Below, piece after piece: positions 24,201 through 36,579 of a stretch of DNA of 64,000 nucleotides. The first letter of the stretch is position 1, and the number at the start of each line of letters is the position of its first letter. The position numbers and the translations under genes are program-made. The stretch is taken from positions 17,364 to 81,363 of the forward strand of contig JAYMSP010000111.1 in the NCBI GenBank assembly GCA_036897095.1, in the 5' to 3' direction. The stretch is from Plantago elongata. Lineage: Eukaryota > Streptophyta > Magnoliopsida > Lamiales > Plantaginaceae. The notes beneath the pieces were generated by a model. That model saw nothing but the letters and a program-made list of their open reading frames with translations, did no database searches and was not told the origin of the DNA.

Positions 24201-26990
24201 TCATTTTTGAATGAGATCAACAACAATTTAAATAGGAGCAGCAAATGAGCATATGTAAGGCATAAATAAGAATAGAGACTGACTTTTCGTGCTATGAATA
24301 ACATGCTTATGATGAACACTCACACTCATTTTCAGTTTTCAATCACTTTTTAAGGATAGTTCGTTTCAGCTATGGATGAACATTGAAGGAAGACATTCTA
24401 TTACTCTATTACATTTTCCTTTCGAGCTGTTTTTGTAAATGAAAATACAAAGAGTAGTCTATTTTCGTTCCACTCTTTTATAGGAAACCTCCACCCTCGG
24501 ACTCATTTCTGCTTTCAAGAAAACAAATCTTATAAATATTGCTCAAATTTCAGAATTTCTTTAGTTTGTGTATACTTATTACTATTAAAGCTTGACTGAT
24601 TTAAGTATATCAAGTTTTTTGTAGAAGGGATGTAGAACCTATCATCCGCATTGTGTCATGATTTAGATTGCTTTTCTGTGTGATTGTTGGTTTTTAAGCC
24701 AATCTGATCCAAAACATTTGTCAAATCCATTGCTCATAGCCTCTTCTATTTCAAATTGTATGCTATAGATCCCCACCCCTACTCGTTTCTGACATTTTCA
24801 ATGTTTGGGATCCTCTTTGTACATTGATCTATCGTTTATTACATAATATTTTTGTTTTCCTTTATAACTTGAAACTAGCAGTTCCACAATGTTCGACTCT
24901 GGTTCGCCTACTTCACATGTGCTCTCCTTCCTCTTTTATCACAAGGCGGCTGATGCCTTCAAGTCTTTTACTCCATGCAGCCATGTTGTTCTCTGTTATT
25001 TAGCTCCAATATACAATTGAATACCTTATCTAGCTATTTGTCATTCTTACCTAACTTATGGGCATCCTCTAATTTTTTTTTCTGTAACTTCCTTGTTATC
25101 TAGGGCAGCATATGCTCGTCTATTTATTCCCCTTCGCACTATAGTCTAACTTTGTCCTGAGTTAGTCCAATATATAGGAATTCGCGGGTCAATTCAATAA
25201 GTTATGTTGCCAAATTTTATTTTTTTACACAATGATTTTCTTATTTTATGTTCAGTTCTCGATCCCATCGTCTACTATATTTACTGCATCCACCCTCTAT
25301 TTATTCTTTAAACATGTCATTTTCCGCACATTTCATGGCCTATATCAATTGCTAATATTATCTCGTTTTGTTCACTGACTATGCCATGCAGGAAAATCGT
25401 TCACAGCTACTCTTCCAATGAAATCGCGTGGTAATGTCTCATCAACATTTCAGTTATGATTGATTTTTTATTTTATGTTGATAATTCACTCATATTTCTT
25501 CTTCCACATCCAAATACCGTCCAACAAAGCGTCACAAGTTGACTCCGGCGATACGTAAAAGAACAATGCGCGCGGTATGTCTTTTTCTTATTGCTCTTCT
25601 TTATTTCTTTCTTTGTCTTAACCTTTTTTGGAGTTTCAGATGATTGCACTAACTAAACTGAACAAGAAACTTGGATTGAGTTGATAAATTTATCCAAGTT
25701 GTCAGGTTACTTCAATGTTTAAATTTATTGATTTAATTGCACTAACTAAACTGCACAGGAAACTTGAATTGATTTAATTTACTTCGATGTTTACATTTAT
25801 TGATTTGATAAATGTAGTGACCACTGATACAAGTTGTCAGGTTATGTTGTTTAATGCTTGAATTTTGAATTGATTGTCTATTTTATTAGCGATGTCATGA
25901 AAGCAAAGCTAATCCGGTGTGTGGTTATAAATATTGAAGAATTGGCGAAACGATGCATCGATTGCAGATGAATAAAAGCAAAGACGATCGGGGTTTGAAA
26001 ATTACGGAGAAATTGTGTTGATGGTTAATTGTATGTATCGCGTGAAGCAGAAGAAAGCACGCGTAGAGAAGTTGTTTAACGTTTTCAATGTCCATAATTT
26101 GTTTGCATTCATCAATCGATGCATCACAGAACCATAAAAATACTATTGGTTTTGATTAATGTTTTCCATCACAGAACCATAGAAATATTGTTTCTCAATT
26201 CTCCAAGTCCTTTTGCTCACATAATTGATGACATCATCATCCACCTCCTTCTGCACATTCTCATTATGATTTATTTATGAATTTGTATTGTATTTCGGGT
26301 TCTTACATTATTGTAATGTCGGTTTAAGGGGGTCCGAGTAAGCTAAAGTCTTAGAAAATATAAGATTTTCCTAAAAGATAGAAAAATTAAGGTTATTTTA
26401 GTTGTTTGGTTTTTTTTTAATTTTAACGGTCTGATTGGCTAAATTTTTATAAAATTGCTGAGACATAATTGTTTGTTATGGTTTTAATAGATTATGCGAA
26501 GTTGTTTGCATCGAAAATTTTAGTTGCAGTTTTAACGTATTTTGTTAATGTTTTTAGATATGGTTTTTAATGTATTAGTATTATTTTAATTATAATTTTA
26601 ATCTCATTTAATAACTTTTAAGAGATCTTATGATTGTCTTAAGGATCTACATGATGGTTTTAATATTTTTTTTATAACTTTATGTTACAACATAATATCA
26701 TTAAATTGTCAATAAATAATTTTAAAAGTTTCAGAGATACCATTAAAACATCAATTATTAACCATAAAGCTACTTGAAATATTCAATCATTTCAAAAGTT
26801 TTAAAGCAGTAATTCTCATAGAAAAATAAATTACAATAAACGTTTATTTAGTGGTTTCTATACACATATGCAAATTGAGTTGTTAAAAAAGTTTTTTTTT
26901 TTCCGATAAAACTTCTTGGTGAACGTCGACTTCCTGCCGTTTGTAGCTTTTATTTGTTGCTTCCATACTGTAACGACACCTCTGAGAACT
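24201..26990. other. Gene-poor stretch, AT-rich
   Basis: Nothing intact is seen. An A-box-like word (tagctcggttggta) lies just outside, near 23955. A tandem pair of about 93 bp at roughly 25644-25830 repeats ttgcactaactaaactg and the following sequence. Around 25515-25575 a short GC-richer piece could read KYRPTKRHKLTPAIRKR but lacks a supporting gene model. Confidence 0.35.
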
Positions 26991-27740
26991 ATATCATCAA
27001 ACTAGATGCCATCATCATTATCAGTTTAAAATAATAATTGACAGTGTTAAAATCTTAATAACTTTTGTCAAAACTATCACATTTTAATAGTTAAAATCAA
27101 AGAAGGAACATGCAACACAAGTTAAAAATTGTAACATTAATACTTAAAATCATAATAGTGCATAAAAATTATAACAAAATAAAAATATGCAACACAAGCT
27201 AAAAATAATAATATTTATACATAAAATCGGAACACTTCATCTTGCAAAATATAACAAACATTTATAAAAACTCAAATCATAAATATTTTTCAAAAGTTAA
27301 AACACTAATGTTATTGCTTAAAATAACAACAATATATCTTAAACAATAACATATGCGCTAAAAATATTAGCATGTTCAACATAAACTAAATATAGTAACA
27401 TTAATGATTAAAACCACAATTTTGTATCTTAAAACTAGAATCATGCCACTTAAAACTATAACAAATCACGAATATGTTGTACACGGATAGTAACATTAGT
27501 GTTTAAAATCACAACAATACTTATTAAAAATATAAACGAGCTTTTGCGAAAAAATCAAATCATAAAAATTTAACCGTGTGCTAAAAAACTAACATTACTA
27601 CTTAAAACTATAATAATATCTATTGGAACTACAACATATGCGCTAAAATCATAACAGATGGAAACATTAACACAAGTTAAATACATAACAATGATGCTTA
27701 AAACTATAATATTAGCTTTTAAAACAATAACAAAGTAACA
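26991..27740. repeat. Degenerate AT-rich array
   Basis: About 750 bp are built from variants of taaaactataacat, alternating with atgcgctaaaa and taacattaatgcttaaaa words. Spacing is irregular, around 25-35 bp. No protein frame survives. It resembles decayed minisatellite arrays found inside or beside DNA transposons, but no ends were found. Confidence 0.5.
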
Positions 27741-29376
27741 TATAACATAATTGCATAATGATTCGATTTTTACTGTACAAGTTTCAGATCTGGAAACATT
27801 AGATCATAACACATATTAATCAATCAGAGCATTAAAACAAAAATTAAATATAAGCTGATTCACCTATTCTAATCATCTCATTTACCTCTAAATTCACTAT
27901 GTCATAGTAACAAAATGTACACAAACGATCCAACTCAGTTCAACTCAATTAAATTACCAAGCAAATCTAATCGACAACAACAATATCACACATGAAGAGA
28001 AATTGTGAGAAAAAAAAAAAATTGAGACATAATCAATTTCATTTGATCATAACTCACCAGTACCACATGAATACTTTAGCCTAGAGAAGTAGTAAAGTAG
28101 CAGCTGCGTTATAACTCCAACAAAAATGTGGAAGAGTGAGAAAATGGCCATGAAAGGTGACCACGAGTCCACGATGCCCTCTTAAGATGCAGCCCACACT
28201 TAACTGTTATGCCCTCCAATTCTCCAGATTCATTGCTCATTGATCATTCTTATCACGTTGCACACACAAAACAGCTTTTCCAGTGATAATTTATATAGAA
28301 ATGGATATTTATCTCACTAGAGGTTTTTTAGAGAAAGAAAGATTATTGATTAGTATGATTTTTGTGAAAAAATGTTGTTTATTTAGGTTATATATATTAA
28401 AACTGCAGACCGGTTCCTAATGTTTTTAACCGGTTATTTATTATGAAAACTGAATTTTCCTACATGTTAAAATAATCTCCCCTTTTATTATATTTACTCG
28501 TCGAGTAAACTTAGTGGAACTTTTGTGGTTTAACTATGTCTAAGTGTGTTGTCTTCGAAGTAAGGGGAACTCTTAACACTTTTACTTTTGTGTTTCGTAT
28601 TGTAAGGTATAAATGTATTGATTTTGATTGACAAATAACGTATATCAAGTAATGGGACTTGGTATAATAGTCTATTTAAAATAGGATTAAGTATGTATGT
28701 CCCATAAATATTTTCTTGTGTAAATGATTTGATATTTGATAATGTATGGATTATGTGTATGTACGTTTATGCTCATCGATATGACTATGAAGTATTTGGA
28801 CCCTTATGTTTTAAGGGGTTATCGTGCGTTGGAGTACTCCCTATATTATGTTTGTGGACCCGTAAATGTTACGGGTACCCCTATATGCTAGGGGATATGT
28901 TATGTGAAAGACGGCCTGTGTGCCACCACAATTTTGTGGTCATAGTGTATATTTAATTCGAGCTAGTGTATTGTGACATGTATGTGTACTGTGCAAATGT
29001 TTTTCAACTATGTTTGATATAAAAATGGAGTGTATATATATGTATACTTTTTGTATATGTACTTGATTTGGGTAAAAGTGTCAGGAGCTCACCCTTACAC
29101 CTTCTTTTCAAATGTTTAGTGAACTGTCTGTGGTTGGACGTATTTTGGAGTCGAGGCGGGTAATTGAGTGGAGTTTCAAGAGTTGTGTATTCTTTCTATA
29201 AAAGATTAGCAATTGCTCAATTGAGGTTTTAGAATGTAATTTCTTGTACCTATTGTATTCGAGTTGTAGTTGCTATGCTATTTTACCACTCTGTTTCATC
29301 TTGGCGTGAGTCCATATCGCGATAGACGGCTGGTCACGCCAAATTATTTTAGTTTTGGGGCATGATAAAAGTGTAT
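27741..29376. other. Intergenic with possible LTR remnants
   Basis: No gene. Around 28800-29120 short palindromic words (acccgtaaatgttacgggt, gtgccaccacaattttgtgg) and tcaggagctcacccttacac recall decayed Ty3/gypsy LTR sequence. This is a weak impression with no borders. Confidence 0.3.
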
Positions 29377-29590
29377 TGTGATACCCAACATCCCACATCG
29401 CTTGAGAGTGAAAGGGATGTAGGGTATATATAGACCACCACTCTTTTATGGTACGAGCCATTTGGAAAAATTCAAAAATAAATTCGTGCGGACTCCGATT
29501 CAAAGTGAATAATATCATACTAAGTGGCGAGACAATCATACATAACTTTATCGGTTTAACGGGCCGGGTCTCGGACTAATAGTGGTTACA
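29377..29590. mobile_element. Short solo LTR or TRIM-like piece
   Basis: It begins TGTGATACCC and ends GTGGTTACA. It contains catcccacatcg and a TATA-like gggtatatataga, features of short plant LTRs. Its right part, acgggccgggtctcg, recurs at 36237-36253. No clean target-site duplication was seen. Confidence 0.45.
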
Positions 29591-30034
29591 CCCGCAGTTT
29601 AAATGCACAATGTTAACATCTATAGTGGTGGTGGTGATGATGATGTTGATTATTGTTGTTGTAAAGTAAAAGTTGATTATGATATTTTTCGATTTAAAGT
29701 AATCAAATTTTCTTCGGATGACGGTGGTGGTACCTCAACCACTATCAAGTTATAAGCATGCCCTACAAAGAATACTCATTTTGACAAAATAATAATTTTA
29801 TTAGGTCATTACAATTGTAATATGAAATACTACAAAGAAATTTGAAAGTGATGTATTATTACATTATATACTAAAGAAAAATATAAATGGGTAAACACTT
29901 ATAGGTATAGTAAATTTACTTAGTCAACTAGAATTCATAATGGAAGTCTTATTAGAAGTGGATTGAACCTAGGCCAACATTCTTATATATATTCCACCTA
30001 ATAAAATATCCAACCCCCCTCCGAAATTTTTTTT
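29591..30034. other. Intergenic
   Basis: AT-rich spacer with a short ggtggtggtgatgatgatg microsatellite near 29625-29645. Nothing else is recognised. Confidence 0.4.
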
Positions 30035-30149
30035 GGGCTGATTGGGAAACGATTTGAATTGGGAAATGCCCATTCAAATGGGCCTGTTTTGTACAAAACA
30101 AGCCATTTGAATGGGCATTTTCCAATTCAAATTGTTTCCCAATCAGCCC
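30035..30149. mobile_element. Hairpin MITE (Tourist-like)
   Basis: A 115-bp near-perfect inverted repeat. The left end is GGGCTGATTGGGAAAC and the right end its complement GTTTCCCAATCAGCCC. The arms meet at gttttgtacaaaac, centred at 30092/30093. The GGGCTGATTGG end resembles PIF/Harbinger (Tourist) MITE ends. No 3-bp target duplication is clear. Related, more decayed copies appear near 2515-2575 and 53827-53935. Confidence 0.75.
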
Positions 30150-30470
30150 CATATATATGATCCATAACGAACTCGAACATCGTTAAAATGTAACATTAAA
30201 CTTATTTAATTTATTCGTACGACAAGAGAAATACTTGCAATAAATATATATTTATTACTTTATATGGAGTAATAGAAATTTTGTGATCAAGCTACAATAC
30301 ACATGCCCTCATCATTGGGTGGATATCGTTGACAAAAAAAGCCTTACACTCTGAAAAATGAACATGTATTTACACAAAATTGGAACTGAGATTAACTCTT
30401 AATTATATTTTTAGTTTTTATTTCATGGCTTTGTACGCATGAATCTTCCGTAGAGTAATGTATACAAAAT
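30150..30470. other. 3' flank of the polygalacturonase gene
   Basis: Contains the 3' untranslated region of the minus-strand polygalacturonase. AT-rich; no other feature seen. Confidence 0.45.
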
Positions 30471-32048
30471 TTAGGTGCTTGTAAGGCCAGGGAGAGACAA
30501 TCCAGTGAATTTGGCATTTTCAGAAACACCTGTTAGCTCAGGTATTCCGCTAGCAGGCTTCAAATCAACACCAATAAGTTCAATACCTTCGCACGGGTGT
30601 GTAGAACTGCATAGGAATTTGACAGCTTCTGCAGATATCGATGTGCCCTTTATGTTTTTGAAGTGGACATTACTTATTTTCACATTTGAATTCTGCATAC
30701 AATATATGTGCAAAAGAAAAATCATGACCAAGTTAGTACTAATTACTATAGACTCTGTTAATTACAATTAATAATTTATATCTGTGTCTTAAATTATGTT
30801 CCATACCCCTGGTTTATTCTTGGTAGGGTAATGTTGGTCGATGATTATGGGATTCTTAACATCCTCCAAAGTAATATCACTAAAAGTGATATTAGTAGCT
30901 TCCATCTCGGGGGAATCATGATATGTTTTGATTCTTGCACCATTTGTAGTCCCTTTGAGTGTGCATCTGCTGATCGTTATTCCTTTAACACCCGTTTCAT
31001 CTGGCCTCTTTCCCAAACTCCCAATACTAGGAAGCAAATAGATTGTCAACATTTATCAAAATTGAATGATAAAGAGAAGTGTTACTAATTATATGTACCT
31101 AAGGCCATGTCCAGGGCCACACATGATATTGTCAATGAGTACATTAACACTACCATGACCGATTGAAACACAATCATCTCCGCTTCCAAATGTGGAATCA
31201 ATAACCTTTGTATTCGTAGCATTGCTCAAATGAATTCCGTCTGTGTTTGGACTATCTCCAGGAGCGGTGACTGTTATGTGTGAAACGATAATATCGTGGC
31301 TGTCTGTCACCTTAGTGTGGAATCCCATACTATCTAAAAAATTTATGTTCTCCATTTTGGAGTTACCCACTGTCTGAAATTGTAGGGACTACAAAAATAC
31401 ACGGATGCAATTAGTGCAATAGGACTCAAATAATGTACTTATAGGATTAATATATAGTAATAGCATCACTTACGACTGGAAGGGGCGTTTCACCACCTGC
31501 ATATTTCCATGAACTCTTTCCTCTACCATTAACGGTACCTTTACCCGTAACAAGTACATTTTGAACTCTTTCAATACTGATCCATGCCTTTCCTGAGTAA
31601 CTGCTAGGGTCCTCATTGGCCAAGAGATTGCCTTGGAGTTCGATGGTCTTGTCACCGGTACATGGTCCTGTAAGCACGATTTCACCAGCAACGAAATCAC
31701 CAGGTGGGATTACAAGTCTAGCCGTTCCTTTGCTATCACATGCTGCCCTCCAAGCCTTTATAATTGCCTTTGAAGTTTATATCATTTATTAGTATGAAAC
31801 ATAAGGCTAAAACTCAAAATTATTTTAGCACATATCATAATTTTTTATGAAATATTATGTATGAGAACAAAATTAATATTTCTTACAACTTCATTAAGTG
31901 TTTTTCCATCTCCTTTGGCCCCATAAGTCGTAACATCAAAAACTGTCTCACCACCTTGGGCATCGACCTGGTTGATCGCGAACAAACAAGCAATACCAAA
32001 AAGAAGGCATACCTTAATATTCTCTCGTGATCCTCCTGGAATACCCAT
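30471..32048 (-). CDS. Polygalacturonase, glycoside hydrolase family 28, secreted
   Basis: Five exons, in gene order 32048-31887, 31767-31474, 31388-31099, 31026-30807 and 30692-30471, join in phase to 395 residues, a normal length for plant exo-type polygalacturonases. Residues 1-30 are a signal peptide ending VDA; the mature protein begins near GGETVFDVTTYGAKGDG. All four GH28 signatures are present: SPNTDGIH (198-205), GDDC (222-225, catalytic Asp pair with Asp202), GPGHGLSIGSLG (243-254, catalytic His246) and RIKT (280-283). The enzyme hydrolyses pectic polygalacturonan in the wall. Short exopolygalacturonase-like members are often pollen-expressed; I cannot show that here. The closest relatives are likely exopolygalacturonase clone GBGE184-type proteins. 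Confidence 0.93.
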
Positions 32049-32206
32049 GGTGCCCTTTAGTAAGACAAGCTTTTGTTACTCTTTTTTTTTAGTTTAATAT
32101 TTTTTTATCTTTTGAACATAGAGTTCTAGACTTTTTTTATGTCTCAACCTTCAGGTTTTTTTGGTGCTTGTTTTATACTCCCAAATATGGTTAGTAAGTA
32201 TATGTG

Positions 32207-32215
32207 TATTTATAG
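32207..32215 (-). promoter_or_regulatory. TATA box of the polygalacturonase gene
   Basis: The minus strand reads CTATAAATA about 160 bp upstream of the ATG. This is a good plant TATA box and would leave a leader of roughly 125-135 bases. Confidence 0.5.
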
Positions 32216-33805
32216 GTCACAATTTCTTCTTGCTTCTCGTTCACAGATTTGTTATTAGTTGTTACTAAACTCCTGAATATGTTTGAACAATTCAATGATG
32301 TTCATTAGTTTTATTTTTAGTTACTTTTTAGTCGTATATCTTTTTTTAGACATCGATTGTCTGTCCCTTAATTTGCGTGAAAAATGCAAGGAATATTTTA
32401 GCATGTTACCACATTTGAAGATTTTTTTTAATCTACTTTGAACATTTAAACATCAATAATGCAATGTTCTTTAAAACAAAAACATATTCTGAGCCAAACA
32501 ATTCAATTTATCACGACTTATCTAATGTAATAAAGTAATAGGCTTACTAAATGCATTAGGTGATGAACAATAAGGAAGTCATTATGGTAAAAAAAATAAA
32601 ACGATAATATTCACACAAGCGTGATGTGACAATAACTTAGAGTCTCATTGAATCTTTGTTTAAACCTATTCTTGTTAGTCTTTAATAGATTTTTACACTA
32701 TTTCTTGTGCATTTTTTTAATTGTTTTTGTTCTATTGCTTTTAGGTAAAAACTAGAGGAAAAAACGATGCATTTGGAGCGTGTATTTGAGCGTACAAAAG
32801 CTTAATATTCCATTTGAAGGTAGATGTGCTCAAATTATAGTTAGGAACAAGTAGCAAGTAGTTGTTGTAGAACAATAAGATAAGCACAAAGTGATTTCTT
32901 AAGGAAATAATTAAATTACTAAGCAGATAGTCACTCGTTGGAACAAGTTATTTGTTTGAAGAGTTTATACTACTAATATGTAGAAAATAGAAAATGAGAT
33001 AATGGGTTGATTTTATACCATCTCATCTAGTCTTTTTTACCATCTTATTGTCATTTGTCAAGTATAGTTTTTATGTGTTTTAGTAGTGCTTTGTTACTTT
33101 TTTGTGTTATATGTGTTTTGTAGATGTTTGGTAAAAACGCATGAAAAAAAGGGCTAAACCAATGCACTTAATGCATTAATGGAAACATGGAAGTTTATGG
33201 AGCTTAAAGGCAGTTGAGAAAGGATTTTAACGGTCGAAATATAAATGGACTTGAAGTTCGGATGAAGATTTTAGAGCCGTTTAAGTGAAAGCGTGCAAAT
33301 TCAAACTACAATGGAGCAGTTTTGGCATTTTGGCCATAACCTTTGCATATGAACGACGATTGAGGACAACTTGGTGCCCGTGCGTATATAAGACCAAGAG
33401 CTACAACTTTAAGAAGGAACCATTTCCAAATTTCGTCTTTTAGTGGACCAAAAAGACCCTGCATTGTGACGCGACAAAACCACTGCAATGCGGACATAGA
33501 GCATGATTCAACCGCTTCCACGACCGCGACGCGGTCTACCATTGTTGGGTGTTTTCCACTATATATAAGCTATTTTCTTGAGTTTTTCAAATACAATTCC
33601 ATTATTATTCTTCTCTTCTTATTATTTTTCAACCTAGAATTCAATTTTCTCTTGTATAACGACGATTGTTCAATGTTTGGGATTTTCTATTGATTATAGT
33701 TTGCAACAATTGGATTCCAACACCGTCTGCAGTGTTTACCTAGGTTCATGATTGTATGTCATATACAATATTAATTATGTTTATACAAATCACGAGTAGC
33801 TAAAC
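32216..33805. other. Intergenic with LTR-like remnant
   Basis: No gene. From about 33120 to 33780 the plus strand has LTR-like features: cgtgcgtatataagacc, a second TATA-like actatatataagc at 33559-33571, and CT-rich sequence after it. This suggests an old Ty3/gypsy LTR fragment, but borders are not defined. Confidence 0.35.
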
Positions 33806-36182
33806 TGTAACGCCCCACTTACAATAACTAATTTAGAAAACTAAATAAATAAATTTTAAAATTATTATTATAATAATTATCATTTTAATTATTATAATAT
33901 TAACGTACTTAATTTCTAACTTAATTGTTATCCTTATTTATAAAATTTTAAGCCCAGCCTCTTAATAGTTTATTTGAGTCGTTTTATATTTACATGCGGG
34001 CCTATGAGAGAACGGGAGATGTAATATGAACCGTACGAATTTATAGCACCTAATTATTAGAACACTTTAATATATACTACGTATTTGTGAAAAATCGAAA
34101 TAAGCAGGTTGGTGCAAGTAATTCATTCGTTAAATAATAATAAAAGAATATATTTTACACCTATCCTCCTTAATCAATCTACAGCTACGATTATTACTAT
34201 GACTTGCATGCTTCCGCCACATCATATCACGATACACCACCAATGCACAACTCACACGTACGCATATCTAAATAGTAAGCTGCCAAACATTTATGTTTGA
34301 TTCATCATCTATAATGTTGATATGTTTACTCCTTTTACACACAATATTAACCACAGCACACCGTCCAAACCATTTATCTCTCGCCAGAAAATGGAACATA
34401 TGCGCTAGTATAAAATAGAAAAGAGAATTCACATACCATTTAAATAGCAACGGGATACAATCCCAACACTTGCAAGGGTCAGAGGACTCATGGAATGATT
34501 CAGGATAGTGTTTCTTCGAGTCTTGTTATCCGATAGGCAACAAGACTTTATATTTAGAATATGAACTTATTTTGATGGATTGACCGAGGAGTGTATGGTA
34601 CATTGGATAAGGATTCTAACCTTCTTTTTTATATCGTTCGGGTATCTGACGCATCGAAAAATGGATATTCATTCTATCGTGTTATTGCAATTATCATTAA
34701 CAAATAATGTATGGTACTATTGTTGTACAATTAATCTTGATATCTCATATATCCTTATACCATTATCGTTGACTAGAGTAGTCATAAATCTCGTTCATTG
34801 TTTCGATATTTCACGAGCCTTTGTTCATATATTCTTATTGTACAATCATTCACTTGCTCTCATACTTGTTTAACCTCCTCGTTACTTTGTTCAAGGCCTT
34901 TGTTACTGATTCATATATAAGTTGTCAATTCCTTATCATCTTAGTTCATTTGAAATTCATCATCTCTCTCAAATCTCTTATTTTGTATCTCCTACCATTA
35001 TCTTGCTCGATAACCACTTGTTTATTTGGCAACCAATTCATGAATCCAGTTCTCTTTGTTTCGAGCGTTCTCACTCATATTCATGTCATGTCCTTCTTTT
35101 CTTCTGGATTCAATTATGTCATCACATCTATTGTTTCTTTGGATATTTCTATATCCATGATTGCCTTATCCATTTGTTTACGTGATGACTTTCCTTGTAA
35201 TCAGTCAATTTTTCATGTCACATTGAACATATTGTGTCAGTCCTTGACCAATTGTACCTTTAATCCTTTGTCATTACCTTTTATTTCTTCTCTGATCATG
35301 TTGTCATGACAGATGTTATATTGTACCTCTTCATACACCTGTAACCTGCTATCTTGACCTCTTATAATGAAGTCATGACTCATACATTCTTCTTGACATT
35401 GTTGTGTAAAACCAACTGATGTACCTAATTCGTGTTCAGGTTCTGTTTATTGATATTGTTCTCTTTCAAAGATGATAACCTAATTATGAGTTACAAATAT
35501 TGATTTGAATTCGATTTGGGCCCGGGACTGTAAATGAGTGACTACTGGGCGGGATGGACCAACTGTTAAGGTCACTCCTGCAGATCCCCAATCCCCAGAC
35601 TCTGAATACAATCGGTGGTTGGTGTGTTCTGTGATCTGGTCTGGTATGGACCTCGGCATGCTATTTATCTATTTTTTTGGGTCGCGGCTCGAGAGAAGTC
35701 ATAAGATAGTCTATATGTTCGGTAGTTTTATGGTTGGTATCTGATTCGTACTCGTATCATCATCTGGTTACACCTTGAAATCTTTGTTCATATTGCTTGT
35801 CATTCATTTTCTATTCAAATCTTGTTATTTCATTGATATGTGTTACCTTTAAACCTTACTAAGTCATCAAAGACTTACTCATTTTATTCTTGTTATGTCT
35901 ATATTTCCTCAGGTGCAACACTTTAGGAGAGTTTGTTGATTATGGAGAAGCTAAGATATTACTTTGGAATCTCACTTGATGGAGATTATTTTATTGATGG
36001 AAGTTGCCACGATGGGAACATATTGAGGTGTAACGAATGCTGAAAATATCAGGTATAGTGCATGACTTTTGATTTCTTGGATTTTAGTCCGTTCCTGCAA
36101 TCTCTGACAGATTTCTGGTAGGAGGGTGAAAGTGGGTGCGTTGAGCCATAGAGCAGCTAGGGTGCTTTAGGGTGGGGCGTCA
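33806..36182 (+). mobile_element. Ty3/gypsy-type solo LTR (candidate)
   Basis: It starts TGTAACGCCCCAC and ends GGTGGGGCGTCA, complementary ends typical of long chromovirus-type LTRs. The 2.4 kb between hold no gene; the pyrimidine-rich 34800-35300 part gives a meaningless 162-codon frame. Near 35860-35935, a stretch ending in ctcaggtgcaacac resembles the 3' part of such LTRs. No 5-bp target duplication was found, so the borders may have decayed. Confidence 0.5.
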
Positions 36183-36277
36183 TATATATATATATATACC
36201 GAGTGGTGGGTTAGCCATGCGTAACCTTACCGGCCCAACGGGCCGGGTCTCGACTCATTAGTGGCCGGGTCGTTACA
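36183..36277. mobile_element. Fragment of another LTR end
   Basis: Read from the right on the minus strand it begins TGTAACGACCCGGCC, a common plant LTR start. It then gives gagacccggcccgtt, shared with the piece at 29560-29590. An (AT)n run at 36182-36198 separates it from the preceding LTR. Confidence 0.4.
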
Positions 36278-36456
36278 ACCACACTCTAGATCAGGTGGAG
36301 TGGCATCTTTCTATTGAAATTAGTGTTTCCTTAGGTGATTTGTGTATTCATTTTGGGGGTTTATTTGTTTGTTCGCTGAGGCGAAATGTGGAATTGGGGA
36401 AACAACTGAAATTGACGCCTAGACAGGTCAAGGTGGTTTCAGAATAGGAGGGCAAG

Positions 36457-36579
36457 GTTGTTTCATAACTCTGTAATTCAATTCGAATATATTATAGGTA
36501 TATGGATGTCGTCCTATCTGCTCATATAAATCTTAAATGTGGTACTCTACTTAATTTTCCCTTCATGTATTTGGTCTTG
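36457..36579 (+). repeat. Left arm of a long inverted repeat
   Basis: This arm, from gttgtttcataactctg to tatttggtcttg, matches the reverse complement of 37977-38094 over about 120 bp at roughly 80-85% identity. The 1.4-kb spacer has no gene. Confidence 0.7.

Noticed and set aside
34821-35309. 162-codon plus-strand frame with many hydrophobic residues
   Set aside because: Pyrimidine-rich DNA inside a probable LTR; low-complexity Ser/Leu/Ile composition and no domain.
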